From assembly GCF_017562075.2 (NCBI RefSeq), contig NW_024427648.1:45864-109863 (forward strand): a stretch of DNA of 64,000 bases. Direction: 5' to 3'. The translations under genes were made by a program, and so were the position numbers. The DNA comes from Anopheles merus (Eukaryota > Arthropoda > Insecta > Diptera > Culicidae). Under the pieces are notes generated by a model that saw only the letters and a list, made by a program, of their open reading frames with translations, searched no databases and was not told the origin of the DNA. Shown here piece after piece: positions 49,980-61,466 of this stretch. Position 1 is the stretch's first letter. Each line of letters starts with the position of its first letter.

Positions 49980-50535
49980 TTGGGGCTCCTTCCCCTTCCC
50001 CTTAAGTTCGTAGGCTGAAATTTCAGTCAGTCAGCTGTTTGCATTGTAAAGCATTTTTCGAGCAGCTACCTAAGTGGGTATAATTACCAGGGAGGCTTAT
50101 CCCAAGGTGTATGAATTTAGAGGGCTGATTTTTATCGCTTTTGTTTCTGAATGAAGATTTTCAGAGTGTTTTGAGTATTCGTCAAGCCTCCAGAAAGCTT
50201 GTTTCAACAAAAGTTTTCACCAGTTCTGTCAAAAAGTGATATTCAAATATAAAAAAAAACGCATGCTTTGAGACCATCTGGACTACACACACTTTGATTC
50301 TGGATTCCATCACCAGATCTCTTTAATGCACGTTGGGATAAATGTAAACAACAGCGTCTTTTGCCATTTTTCGAGCAGGTACTCGAATCTAATTCTAGCA
50401 TTGAGGCTAGAATAATCTAGACTGAAAATTGCAGGCTGGTTATTTGTGTGGTTTAGTATGAAGTGTTTACATGATTTCAGCCTCCAACTGTCAAACTCCA
50501 TACAAAAAACTGACTAGAATCGTGCAGGGCCCCAA
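49980..50535 (+). repeat. Dispersed ~555-bp repeat, copy 1 (MITE-like ends)
   Basis: Aligns along its whole length with 57098-57650 in the same orientation. Shared blocks include GCTTATCCCAAGG, GATTTTTATCGCTT, TTCTGAATGAAGATTT, TCGTCAAGCCTCCAGAAAGC, TTTGATTCTGGATTCCAT and GTGTTTACATGATTTCAGC. The ends are short inverted repeats: TTGGGGC at the left and GCCCCAA at the right. No open frame is shared by both copies, so it is probably a non-autonomous DNA element. A 27-bp imperfect direct repeat lies around it (49934-49960 and 50534-50560, offset exactly 600 bp), but its right member overlaps the element's last base, so it is not a normal target duplication. Confidence 0.8.
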
Positions 50536-50960
50536 TGTCAGCAATGATTAGTATGCAACAAGGTATGAATCATTTTAGCATTTTGGGAGATCATTCTCTT
50601 AAGCTGGAATAGGAAATCAAATGATTCCTGTTATTTGCCATGGTTACTGCTGATGTTTTGAACTTAATTTGATTTACATTTTGATCACAGAATTCCCATT
50701 AATTCTGTAGTTTTTATTCCAGCTTTTGTTATTGTATGCACATTATAAATGTATGGAACTCATGTTATGGCATCCTCTCAATATTATGAGACTGAGATAC
50801 TCTAACACTGTAAGACATTTGGAAGATTAAATAAAATTAATATTTTAACTCAATACACATTACGTTTATCATGTCAGAGTATAATTTAAATATTTTTACT
50901 TTAATCGAGTGTGTGCGGCAACTATCAATTAAATGGTTACAAAAAAAATTGAACATGATT

Positions 50961-52430
50961 TAATTGGTTTGCGTGAGCCAGGCCAGGCATTGCCTTACCC
51001 ACTTACTAATCCTTTTTTATGTCCTTCCTCTTACATTGCCGCTGATGGTTTGCTGTGAAACATTCCGCATTTTCCACATTGTTTCCTCCCAATCCCCACA
51101 CGTCCCCGCTTGTACGCCTTTTTACAACGTCCCAATCCCAACGTCAGCTTGAAATATGTTCTATCACTAATACGGTATAAATGTGCTGCATTTTCTGCAT
51201 CATTCCACGTCTCCCCGTCCCAAACCCGCCGTTCTGCAATGACGAACGGCGAAACCTCTCGTACATTCTGACGGAGAAAGGCCGGTCGTCAGCAGGAAGG
51301 TTTGGATCGACTCGTACACCGGACCGGTGGAATTTTCCTGAACCCCAAGCCCTGTGTTGGTGGCACTGTGGTACGATTAATGATTAACTGACCATTACTT
51401 ACAATATGATCCTCCATGATCTAGGATCAAAACCTTTTATTGTCTCCAGTTTTGCTGGGGTTTTCTTTCTTTCTTCTGTTGCTGTTGCTTCAGCGCGTTT
51501 TGCAGTTTTGGCTCACTACTGCCGCATTGCCGCGTAAGCCTATTACAATCGTTCCACCACCGGTGTTCGGCAAAGGGAAAACCAGTTCCGCGTGGCGTGG
51601 AAGGGGTGGGAGGCGCCCCGGTGACAGAATCGTTCGTGAACTTGGCGGGTTTCGATGGTTGCACACACAAAACACGACACAAAAAAAAACCGGCAAGACC
51701 GCGTAAAGAAGAGTCGGATATAAATATCCACAGCCGCCCGGTCATGCAATCGTGGGGAGGTGTTGAACGCGCGGACGCTGGATGGAGCGAAAGAGGGCAA
51801 GATCCGGAAAGCTAACGGTTTTGCGAGACTTCGGCAGCCCGCGATCATGCAATCCGCTGCACTGTGTGTGTGTGACTGTTTCTGGATGCTGCTGCAAGTT
51901 TTATGCAATCGCGCAAAAGCTTTCTATCGGCTGCAGTCGGTCGTCCGGAACACACAGATATCGGTGTGCGCGAGGGCCGACCGATCGTCACCGAAAAAAG
52001 ATTTAAAATTGGAAACGGGGGAAGGAATCGAACGGGGTTGGTTGGGCGCGGTGGAGGAAGGCACAGCACAGATCGTTCTGGTTCAGATATGGTAGGAAAA
52101 ACCGGTAACGAGACTTTTAAGTTCTGGTGCTGGAGAGTGCGCTGCACGGTGCCAGCGCATTGCGCAGTTTCTTGTTCCGCTGTGGGGCTGTGGTGCGGTG
52201 CATCGTCGTCGCCGTCTCGGTATGTTCATTTCTTTCAATGTTTTTCTTTTTCTTTCTCTTCTTCTTCTTCTTCTTCTTCTTCTTCTTCTTTTATTCCGCG
52301 ACACAATTCTGCAACCATTAATGTGCACAAAATCGGACAGAGTGTGTGATTCGTGCTTTGAATGTTATTTTGTCTGTCTGTCTTTACGGACGGCGAGGTT
52401 AGCTTTTGTAGTAAAAGTCATGTAGTGAAA
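50961..52430. other. Non-coding GC-richer block
   Basis: Carries the CTT microsatellite at 52257-52290. Frames up to 148 codons (51903-52349) run through the CTT tract as serine strings and overlap others, so none is accepted as a gene. Confidence 0.4.
52257..52290. repeat. (CTT)n trinucleotide repeat
   Basis: About eleven CTT units, the longest trinucleotide run in the window. Preceded by more CT-rich sequence from about 52241. Confidence 0.92.
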
Positions 52431-53390
52431 AAATAATAAAATATATTAATGTAAAGCTGTGTAACTATTGTTGTTAATTGTTTTGTTTTTCAGCAAAAAC
52501 TCAATTTTTGTAGGGAAAGAGTAATCTCCTAAAATTTCACAAAAACACGTAAAAAATCATAAAACATTTCTTGTTAAACATTTAACAATTTAGATTGTTT
52601 TAACTTGTCCTTAAGACACGAGCCTAAATCGTATAAACATTAGCAAAGAAATTGATGTTACCAGCAGACTCCTAGAAATGGACAAAAAAGAACTCTGCTT
52701 TCCATCCTGCAAAAAAATAAAACTCTCCAAAGGCCCGCCAATACGGCCCTGCTGGGCGGCGGATGCGCGTTTTATTTATGATGTTTTCTCGCGTACGCAA
52801 TTTCGAATCGCAATTGCAGCATTGTGCAACAAAACCGCCCGTTCGACAACCGAGGCAGCGGCCGGAGTGGTGGTACACCGCAAGGTCAGCACATAAGTTA
52901 CCCGGGGATGCGTTATTTTGTGACGTTAATGGATCGCTGCAAGGCGAAATAGGGATGCGTTCTGCATCTTGTTGCTTTGCAGCTTTGCCCGGGGGGTGGG
53001 CGTGGGGAAGCGCAGAAGAAGCGGATGCCGTCCAATACCCATAGCCGCTGCCCCATAAGCTCGTCGGTTTTCCGGACTCGATGAAAGATTGTCCGTGCTC
53101 GCTCGGGTTTCATTTTCTTCCTGCTGCAAGCGCGCGTCTTTTGCCCGAGGGAAAGAAAATTGGTTGCAGAAAAAGAAAAGATGAGACGCTGTGTGTCTGT
53201 GTGTTTGTGTGATTGGTCAGCCGGCACCGGTTGCCGTCCCGTGCTAACGAATGGTTTTAATTTTAGCCAATGGATTAATGTGCACAACATTAAATGTACG
53301 TTAAAATCGATGCACAATGGGTTTAACCGGGTCAGAATCGTCCTTGGGAGATGGGTTGAAAGCGCAATGTGGTTTGGTTTCGAAATGCAT
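52431..53390. other. Non-coding DNA, AT-rich then GC-richer
   Basis: AT-rich to about 52680, then GC-richer with unrecognised overlapping frames of up to 134 codons. No transposon was seen. Confidence 0.4.
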
Positions 53391-53890
53391 TAAAATAATG
53401 ATATCAAAATCAAATTGAACATGAAATAAAATATCATTTATCAAATTTTTTAAAAGTTTTTTTTAATTGTCTTTTTAAAAAAATAAAATAATTCTTAATA
53501 AAAAAATGATTCTAATTTAAATTAAGTAAATTATCAAACGAAGAAATGACAAAAATGTGCTTAAAAATTAAAATTATGTCTTGAATTGATATTTGATTAA
53601 TCAGAAACACTTTTGATATTACGTTTATTGATTTAAAAACCATAAATTTCACCTAAATTTAAATAATTCACCTGATAATTCCTTGTATATTTCTCTATTG
53701 AATGAAACATTTCGCATGATTTATTTTTTATATTTTATTTATTATATATTTAATTCATAGCAAGTTAGACCACTGTTTTTCGCTTGCAGAACCAGGAGAA
53801 CAACAATATTTCCCCTTGATTAGATAAAAAAAGCATAGAATGCTCTACGATATTTATTGTTGAAATTTAAAAATTCATCCTTTTAGTAAT
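53391..53890. other. Very AT-rich spacer
   Basis: About 500 bp of A/T strings with a sharp boundary to GC-richer DNA on each side. No open frame above 60 codons and no element ends were seen. Confidence 0.5.
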
Positions 53891-54814
53891 TCACTTTGAA
53901 TTTATTGCGCGATCGTGAGCGCGATGGAAAACGAAACCTTTCCCCGCTGGATCCATCAGTCCCTTGCGTGGCTCATTACAAAAAAGTTTGTCAGCCCTCT
54001 CCCGCGGCTTGTGTTTCCAGAGAGTCGGACGCTCGGTTGAAGTTCGCCACGAACTTCGATCCAGAAACGCCTGTCGCCGAACACAAAGCTGCACGCGCGG
54101 CGGTCATCGGTGGCCGTTTCGGAGAGAAACCTCTCTCAGCCGGGCTGAGGGGTGGTAGAGATCCCCTCCCAGGCAGCAGAAAGCAGCTGAGCGTTCCAAC
54201 AGGGGATAGGGAACGTACAGAATCATCGCGAAGATGCATATGCTGGGCCTAGCGATCGTGGACTCAAATTTGCAAACGACGGTGCAAACAGAGATCGATA
54301 GAAGAGAGCGATAGGAAAAGAGAGAGAGGCAGCTGCTTACAGAGAGAAAGAATAAAGGAAAAAAAGCAGAGCAAGAGCTTTGCGCCGGAAAACAGGAAAA
54401 AGAATGAGCTGGAACCGAGCAAAAAATAGCGGAAGATCGCGCTCGCCATTAAAAGCGGATCCGCGATCATGCTGTGGTAGAATCGGGTGCTCGAGCCTGT
54501 GCTGCTTCAAGAGAATGAGCAACGTTGGTGCAGCAGCAGCAGCAGCAGCAGCATTCGAGAGTGTACGAGAGGGTTGAGCGAAAAAAGCAGCAGCACCAAA
54601 AGGAAAGGGCTTCGTAGGCCTCACCAGAGCCGCAACAGCCCGACGGAAAGGGAAGGATGCTTACTCTCCACCGAAACCGCAAAACGGGAAGAGCTTTCCG
54701 TGGCCGCGTCGAACGTCGAAAAATCGATGAGGAGGAGGAAAGCTGGCGCGCGCGGCCAAACGTTTTATTATTGACTCCGGGGGTTTTAATGTGGTTCGCC
54801 GCTGCTGGGGTCAC
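53891..54814. other. GC-richer block with GAGA-type motifs, candidate promoter-proximal DNA
   Basis: A purine-rich stretch at 54295-54365 has repeated AGAGAG words of the kind bound by GAGA-type factors in flies. A GCA run follows at 54530-54553. The overlapping frames are serine or alanine strings through the GCA run. The context suggests regulatory DNA upstream of the possible transcription start near 54817. Confidence 0.35.
54530..54553. repeat. (GCA)n trinucleotide repeat
   Basis: Eight GCA units; reads as alanine, serine or glutamine on the plus strand depending on frame. Confidence 0.9.
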
Positions 54815-54820
54815 TCAGTG
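54815..54820 (+). promoter_or_regulatory. Candidate initiator (TCAGTG)
   Basis: TCAGTG is close to the arthropod initiator TCAKTY and lies downstream of GAGA-type motifs and a GC-rich stretch. No TATA box lies at the usual distance and no downstream promoter element stands in register. It is proposed because the sequence after it looks like an untranslated leader. Confidence 0.25.
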
Positions 54821-55521
54821 TTCGTCAGAATGCTGCGCGGTGCTGTTGAGCTTTTGAACGCAGCGGACTGTCTGTGAATGTGCGCGCGCGCGTGTGTGTG
54901 TGTGTTTATGAGGGAGTTTATGCTTGTGTTCATGTTTTTTAGTGTTTAAAAAGTGCACTGTTGTCACGGAGTTTTCGATTGTTTTTTTCTTGTAAAGTGT
55001 CTTATGTAAATGCAATGTTTTAAAATTATTGTTAATTGATTTTCAAAATCAAACTTTGCGATGTAATGAGTGAAAACTAAACACTTGGCAACAAGTTCCG
55101 AATATTATTGTGTTGTAAGTTTCCAGTGCTGTAAGCTGCAAGTGTTCTTTGGTCGCAGAAAATCGCAATTATGAGCAAAGCTAGAAGGTGATTTATGCAG
55201 TGGACCGACAGTGTTTGTTGGAAATAGCAGTAAAAAGCTACGCTAGTGTGTGTTGAGATCGTGATTTAATAGCATCTTGTAAATGGGTAAAAGCATAAAA
55301 GCGTGCCAAACACAAAACACAAACCGCGAAGAGAAGTTTCCACTGTTTTTTGATGGTGTAATAAAAGAGAAAAGCAAGCAGCAAACAGAAGAAGATTAAG
55401 GAAGGCTTCTCAAAGTTTGTCGCTGTACCCGCAGGCAGTACACGACCTGGCTCAATAAAAGCAGAACCCAATTTATCCAATGTTTCGCTGATCGGCTGCT
55501 ACAAACACGCGCAAAAATAAG
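54817..55521 (+). other. Candidate non-coding first exon with splice donor
   Basis: About 700 bp of leader-like DNA rich in GTGTT and A-rich words, with no long open frame. It ends at AAAATAAG followed by GTATGA (from 55522), a good insect splice-donor match. Upstream lie a candidate initiator and GAGA-type motifs. It contains a CG/TG run at 54881-54906. Composition and the donor are the only support: no coding part, transcript or branch site can be shown here. It could equally be ordinary intergenic DNA with a chance donor. Confidence 0.28.
54881..54906. repeat. (GC)n-(GT)n compound microsatellite
   Basis: GC alternation passes directly into GT alternation, a purine-pyrimidine alternating stretch of about 26 bp. 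Confidence 0.88.
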
Positions 55522-55530
55522 GTATGATCG

Positions 55531-56790
55531 GTTGATCGGTTTCATTATGTTGGCGTTTTTTTAAAGTGCACAATGCAGGCTTGTGCAATGTGGCCTGGAA
55601 GTAATTAAGCCTTCTCCTACGTTTCGAAAAGATCGTCTCAAAAGCCCATCGTCTAGTGGCCAAAGATGCCACCGTCTAGACCAAACTTTTCTCGCAAATC
55701 TTGGGGTTTTATCGCGTCTCTCTCTCCCTTGTAGACGGAGAAGCAGGACACACACACCAGAGGAGAGGCAGGCGTACCATCAAAACAGGAACGCGCAAAA
55801 CAAACCCTTGCCAAACGGGTTCGCAATGTCCAAATATGGCAAGAGGCTGTAGAAGCTGGCGTGGCCGATAAACAAAAACAATCCTGCCCGGCGCTCGCTC
55901 GATCGCTCGCCAATGGGGAAATGTTCTGCAAAGGCTTTTGGTTGGGGCTGGTGCCTAGGGAGATGTGTCGCGATGGCCTCGCGGCAAGCGTCTCGGTCTG
56001 TTCTATCTTTCCAAAATAAATAAAAAATAAAATATGATCCTCTAGCAGCAGCAGCAGCACTTCGGACACGCTGGTGTTTGGTGCGTTCCGGACTGCGCGT
56101 TCGCGACCGTTCGCGCACATATCTTTCGCACGCGTTGTGTTTGCCGTTGGCGTGTTGGTTTATACTTTTAACACCACCGCGCGCCGTTATGTGCGGGGGT
56201 GGTGCAAAAGCAATGATAATTTATGAAAACATCTCTCGCGACTCTTTTTTTTTTTAGCATGCACATTTTTATCGGACAGTCGGTGGAAGGAAGCAGAACA
56301 GTGCAAAAGAATACGCGCGTATGTGTGAGAGAGAGATAGTTGGAATGATATTTGAAGCTGCTCTGAAGGTTTTTTTTTATCGCAAATCGACCCACCGGCA
56401 GCACACCAGGCGCCGAAAGCGAAGGTGTTACGAGAACATGAGGAGAAGCATAAATTAAATGGTACTTTTTTGTCTTCCTTTTTATTTGCTCCCGTTTGTT
56501 TTTTTGTGTGTGTTTTTGTATGTAGTGTTGCAGCTGCTTATGGAAGCGTGAGTTTGTTTTGTGCGTGTGTGTGTGTGTGTCTGTGCAGAAGGGTGGATGA
56601 ACTTCTGTGTGCAAAAACAAACAGAAAAAAAAAACACAGCAACTGCCGAAGCAAACGGTTTAACGTCAAAGTTCGTTGATCTGGAGCATGCAAAATTAGT
56701 GGGAGTTTGTATGCAAATGTGCTTTGCTGTGTGTTGGTGAGGATTATCTGTGAGATGCTGCTGAAAAAGTTCAATTTGCAAAATAATTAA
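55531..56790. other. Non-coding GC-richer block
   Basis: A CAG run near 56045-56058 and a GT run at 56561-56580. Frames up to 155 codons on the minus strand are overlapped by others and show no domain. Confidence 0.4.
56561..56580. repeat. (GT)n microsatellite
   Basis: GT run with one GC interruption near its start (GTGCGTGTGT). Confidence 0.88.
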
Positions 56791-58400
56791 TCAAACCCTT
56801 GCCATCGAGTGCAATCAGGAATATTATTCGTTATTACTTAATGGGGGTGCTAAGACAGCTACGAGTACTATCTGATCATTGCATGGTTTTCAACTCTTAT
56901 CCATAATAGAGTATAGAAGCTTATATAGCGTTCAATCGTGGAATGTTTTCGGATAAATTTTCTCGTTTCCTTTATGTGTAGTTTGTTGACAAATGGTTTC
57001 TTACTCGTAAGAATGGATGATGAAGTAAGCGTAAAAACCTTTTTGCTTCCTATTTATGAATGTAAGATCGCTAGAGAGATGTCTACAACAACAATATTGG
57101 GCCCCTTTCCGTTTTTAGATTGTAGGCTTCAATTTAAGCCTATTAGCCTGTTTGCATTGTGTTCCAGTTTTTGAGCAGCTATCAAAATGAGTATTTTATG
57201 CAGGTGGGCTTATCCCAAGGCGTATGAATTTAAAAGTTTGATTTTTATCGCTTCTGTTTCTGAATGAAGATTTCAAGAATGTTTTGTGTATTCGTCAAGC
57301 CTCCAGAAAGCTCTTTGGAGCAAAAGTTTTCACTCGATCTGTCAAAAAGTGATATTCAAATTTGGTTATAAAACATGCTATGAGACCACCTGGACTACAT
57401 ACACTTTGATTCTGGATTCCATGACGTGATCTCTTTAATGCATCTTGGGATAAATGTAAACACCACCTTATTTTGCCATTTTTTTCAATGTCTAGGTACT
57501 AGAATCTAATACTAGCTTTGAGACTAACATAATCTAGGCTTAAAATGCAGGCTAGTTTTGGGTGTGGTTTTGTATGGAGTGTTTACATGATTTCAGCTCC
57601 CAACTGTCAAACGCCATATAAAAAGCTGACTAGAATCGTGAAGGGCCCCATTAGTAGGATTTGTGCCTCTCCGATAATAATTGATCGAAGCATGCAGTTG
57701 CTCCAATAGCTTCTTTTAATTTGTTCTGTATTTGAGATATTGTATAGAAGTAGTTTAAAAGATCTCCGTTAATCCATAATTGCGTCTTAGTGGCGGACCA
57801 GGCTCTACTGTGACCGTTTAAGGCCTCAAATCATCTTAATACGCCCTGCGTTTCTGATGCGTCTAGCATTAGATTAAGAGGCGAATGATGCCAATCGGCT
57901 CAAAATCTTTATAAAAATAAGAAAAAAAATAGATTGTCAATTCTGCGAAGATTTTTTTTTTTGTAATTTTTACGATAAAATGTAATCTAACCGACACTGT
58001 TGGTATTAGCTGTCGATTGTTGTGTCTAATATTTTTTTTTCAGAACATCAAGCGACGAACCCTAAATTTGGCATTGGGACGTACTTAGAAAATTTTTCGG
58101 TTTTTTTTCAGTTTTAATTATCTTTAATATACATTTGTAGCTATTACCTATTTTATCACATATTTCAATTTGAAGCTTTATTGCATGTCCAATATTTTCA
58201 ATTTAGTGAAGAAAAACTGCTATACGAATAGCGAATTTCGTACATAAATTTAACTTTGCTTCCAAGCAAAATGTGCAAGTACTGCTTTAAAAAAAAGCTT
58301 TAGAATCTTAGACGTCTGACTTCACACTATGTCAAATCTCCATCTACATGCAACAGTTCATCATTATAGATTGTCTGTTTGCATGATCAAACCTCACACG
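56791..58400. other. AT-rich block carrying the second dispersed repeat
   Basis: Holds the repeat at 57098-57650 and, at 57781-57930, a stretch ending in ATCTTTATAAAAATAAG and an A run that resembles the 3' end of a retrotransposon. No reverse-transcriptase motif is seen. The remainder is AT-rich unique DNA with T runs near 57953 and 58031. Confidence 0.45.
57098..57650 (+). repeat. Dispersed ~555-bp repeat, copy 2 (MITE-like ends)
   Basis: Same element as 49980-50535, same orientation, about 7.1 kb downstream. By eye roughly four of five positions agree, with small insertions and deletions. The left end reads TGGGCCCC and the right end GGGCCCCA, a short inverted repeat. No shared coding frame. 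The 27-bp direct repeat around copy 1 is absent here, so it belongs to the first site, not the element. Confidence 0.8.
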
Positions 58401-58906
58401 TCTCACGCCTTTTTACCGCCATTCGTTCCAACCACTCTCCAGAACGGCATTCTGTTTGCATAGTCCGGATCGGCGGATTAAACTGCCAAGCACTGCCGAA
58501 CACTTTTCACCACTGACCCATTTCTGTCACACAGGGCGCGCGAGGGTTCGATAACATTGTCCGGCCACGCTCTCGACACCTCCATGCGGCCTTCAACTGT
58601 CCAGCGAAGAACCGATCTCGCGCATCCAATCGAAAAGCATGAGCTGGTAGAAGAACCGAGCAGCAAGCAAGCTCTTCTCCCTGCAATGCAATCCATAACG
58701 GACGAGCCTAAAGAGTGGGGAAGCGTAGTACGCAAAGCATACAGCGAGCCATACTAGCTTACGCGCGTTCACGGTCTCGTTCAACTACCGTTAGGGCCCC
58801 GGCCCTGCCTAATCAGGGCCGCGCGAGGTGAAATTGAAATCCCGTCCTGCGGCGGGCGCAATTCGAGCAAAGTCATGCAATTCAACAATCTTGTTCTACT
58901 TGTGCC

Positions 58907-58938
58907 TGTGTGTGTGTGTGTGTGTGGTGTGTATGTGT
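58907..58938. repeat. (TG)n microsatellite, interrupted
   Basis: About ten pure TG units followed by a GTGTGTATGTG extension. Confidence 0.88.
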
Positions 58939-59341
58939 AACATTACTTATTTTTCGGGTGGGCTGCAAAATTACCAACCAACGGGTTGAGGCGAGGCGTG
59001 CGTGCGTTCGGCATTTGGCGATAAGCAGCCAGCGCTTAGAACGATAAACGGGATCCCAGATGAGCCCAGGCGGGGAGGAGTTGTACTTGTGGCCACTTTC
59101 AGAACAAGATCGGGCGATGGCCAAGGGATCGAGAGGGGCACGACGGGAGGAGGAGAACAAAACTGTAGCAAATTTACACAAATGATGGAATCATTAGAAG
59201 GTAATTGCTCAAAATTGTTTCGAGCCCATTGCTCTCCATTCTCGGTTGGGGTGCCCTCTCCCCCAGTGTCCTCCCCACTCCGAGCGAAGCTGTTGATGCG
59301 GTGGTGAGTCGTAAGGTCCTCAAACGAGATGAAACGGGCTG

Positions 59342-59351
59342 CCCCCCCCCC
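59342..59351. repeat. Homopolymer run of ten C
   Basis: Ten consecutive C, unusual here where homopolymers are mostly A or T; a likely spot for sequencing or assembly length error. Confidence 0.8.
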
Positions 59352-60264
59352 GGAGACGGAAGTGTATGATGAAAGCGCACCACCGCGCACCGGCGGTACC
59401 CGCCGTGGCTGGTGGCTTTAAATCCGAGCGGGAAAAATAATTTACACCAAAACGCCCATCTTTTTTCAGAAGCCTGGTGCCTTCCCCCTCGCTGGAACGA
59501 ACTCAGCTGAAAGCTGATTTTCTTCGACAGTGGGCCGCGTGGCCAGGGAAGCGATTCTACGGTTCATTTAGAAAATTATGTTTATGACGAAAGGCGAATA
59601 TTGATAATTTCAGATCTCAGATGTGTTTGCTGCCGCCATGGCGGACGACTGTGGAGTGTTTTGCGAGGCAGGACGGCACACAACTACCGTTAAGTCGTGG
59701 CCGCTACAAGCGAAAACGACTGTTCGATGCTGGGCAACTTTGCGATGAAAGTACGCGCCAGTGGAGACACTATTTACGCAGCGCAGGAGATGAGGGAAGC
59801 TGTTTTGTTAGTGCCAATGTTATGGCCATCTGCCAAACGGAGGACCAAAAAAAAAGGACGGTGATGCTCTCATTTCGTTAGGGCACACATTTTTTTAGCA
59901 CACTGTTAGCAGTGGTGACGCCGTGTCTTCGGTTTCTCTGGTACATTAGGCGCACTTGACAACCTTTTTTGTTGTGGTAGTTGTGTATTTCCATTAATCG
60001 GCCACCACAAACCGCAAGCTACCGTTCGGATGGTTTGATCACACAGAAAAAAAAAGCGCACGTTTACCATAATGAACTAGCCTGGTTGAAATTCAAGCAA
60101 TTTAGAGCACCCAACTGTGTGGCGGTCGATTAAAGCCGCCAAAGACTGCGTTCGCTTTTTGTACGCACAGCATCAGCAACACAAAAACCACGCAAGTAAT
60201 GCGTCTTTTGCGTTTCTGCACAAAACTTGCGGCTTAATAAATTTTGCCTCTCGACAAAGTCCTA

Positions 60265-60281
60265 CGCGCGCGCGCGCGCGC
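60265..60281. repeat. (CG)n dinucleotide run
   Basis: Eight CG units in a row, the longest pure CG alternation in the window. Confidence 0.9.
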
Positions 60282-60812
60282 TGCCTTAATGGTGTGCCCA
60301 ACCGCGGGCGTAAGTGACTTTCTCGATAGGGCTTCGGCCTGTTGCAACGCCATCTACCTTCAGTTTTTGTACTGCCATCTCTCGTCTCAATTGCCGCTTT
60401 TTAGCAAACCGGGACCCAGCAAGCGGGAGCTTCCTAATGGCATCAAATTACGAAAATTATTCGCCAGAGCGCGCAGGGTGAGAGTGTTGGCGCACGTCTC
60501 CAAATGGTGCGGTACAAGACGAACGTTCGAGTGTGTTGATGTGTGTGTGGGTGCTGCGTTCGATGATTGAGAGACCCGCAGGGCACCTGTGCTGTGTGAT
60601 TGAACGATCGAGTAGCGTTCATGAGTGTATGGCAATTTTCGGTTTGGCGGGAAGAAGGTAGATTCGTCAAATTTTTTAGGAAGTTAAAAAAAATTAAGAA
60701 ATCTTCAAAAAGAGGTTCTAATTTTAAGAAGATATTTTTTTGACAGGATATTTTAGAGGCTCTTACAATTTTGGAACACTATCTTTAGACTTCTTATAGA
60801 AAGTGAAGTGAG

Positions 60813-61466
60813 TTTTCGACCAAGAATCTTGCGACCAAAGATTTTACGACCAAGATTTGTGTGACCAAGAATTTTGTGACCAAAAATTTTGCAACCAAGG
60901 ATTTAGCGACCAAGAATTTTGCCCAAGAATTTTGCGACCACGAAATTTGCGTCCATAAAATTGGCGACCAACGATTTTCTGACCAAGGATTTAGCGACCA
61001 AGAACTTTGCAACCAAGGATTTTGCGACCAAGGACTTAGCAACCAAGAATTTTGCGACCAAGATTTTGCGACAAAGATTTTTGCGACCAAGATTTTTGCG
61101 ATCAAGAACTTTGCAACCAAAGATTTAGCGACCAAGAACTTTGCAATCAAGGATTTTGCGACCAAGGACTTAGCAACCAAGAATTTGCGACAAAGAACGT
61201 TACTACCAAGTATTTCGTGACCAAGGATTTTGCAACCAAAGACTTACCACCCAAGGATTTAGCAACCAGATGTTTGCTACCAAGGATTTAGCAACCAGAA
61301 CTTTGTGACCAAGAACTTTGCGACCAAGAACTTTGCGACCAAGAATATTACGACCAAGGAATTAGCAATCAAGAACTTTGCAACCAAGAATTTTGTGACC
61401 AAGAACATTGCGATCAAGGATTTTGTGACCAAGAACTTGGCGACCAAGACTTTTGCGATCAAAAAT
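60813..61466. repeat. 15-bp minisatellite, about 44 units
   Basis: Tandem units of about 15 bp with consensus TTGCGACCAAGAATT, varying mainly at GCG/GCA/GTG and AAT/GAT/ACT. A few units are 13, 14 or 16 bp. Because 15 is divisible by three, frames stay open: plus-strand readings give ATKNF/ATKDF pentapeptides (frame 60861-61220 and others) and the minus strand gives VAKSL/VAKFL (61180-60794). Off-length units switch frames and end the readings. A nine-unit block at about 60991-61054 recurs at about 61125-61186, offset 134 bp, so blocks of units were duplicated together. I do not call a gene: there is no flanking coding sequence, and the same property opens both strands. Confidence 0.93.

Larger units (their letters stand above)
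49181..50960. other. AT-rich block with a LINE relic and a dispersed repeat
   Basis: Holds the reverse-transcriptase tail relic (49560-49830) and the first copy of the 555-bp repeat (49980-50535). The rest, including 50561-50960, is AT-rich and unique. Confidence 0.5.
58401..60660. other. Non-coding GC-richer block with simple repeats
   Basis: Contains a TG run (58907-58938), a run of ten C (59342-59351) and a CG run (60265-60281). The 139-codon minus frame at 59390-58971 and its neighbours are unrecognised. No transposon was seen. Confidence 0.45.

Noticed and set aside
51903..52349. 148-codon frame with a long serine string
   Set aside because: The string is only the CTT microsatellite read in frame, and the rest is unrecognised.
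60794..61220. Pentapeptide-repeat proteins on both strands of the minisatellite
   Set aside because: Both strands are open because the unit is 15 bp long. Off-length units break the frames and no flanking coding sequence exists.
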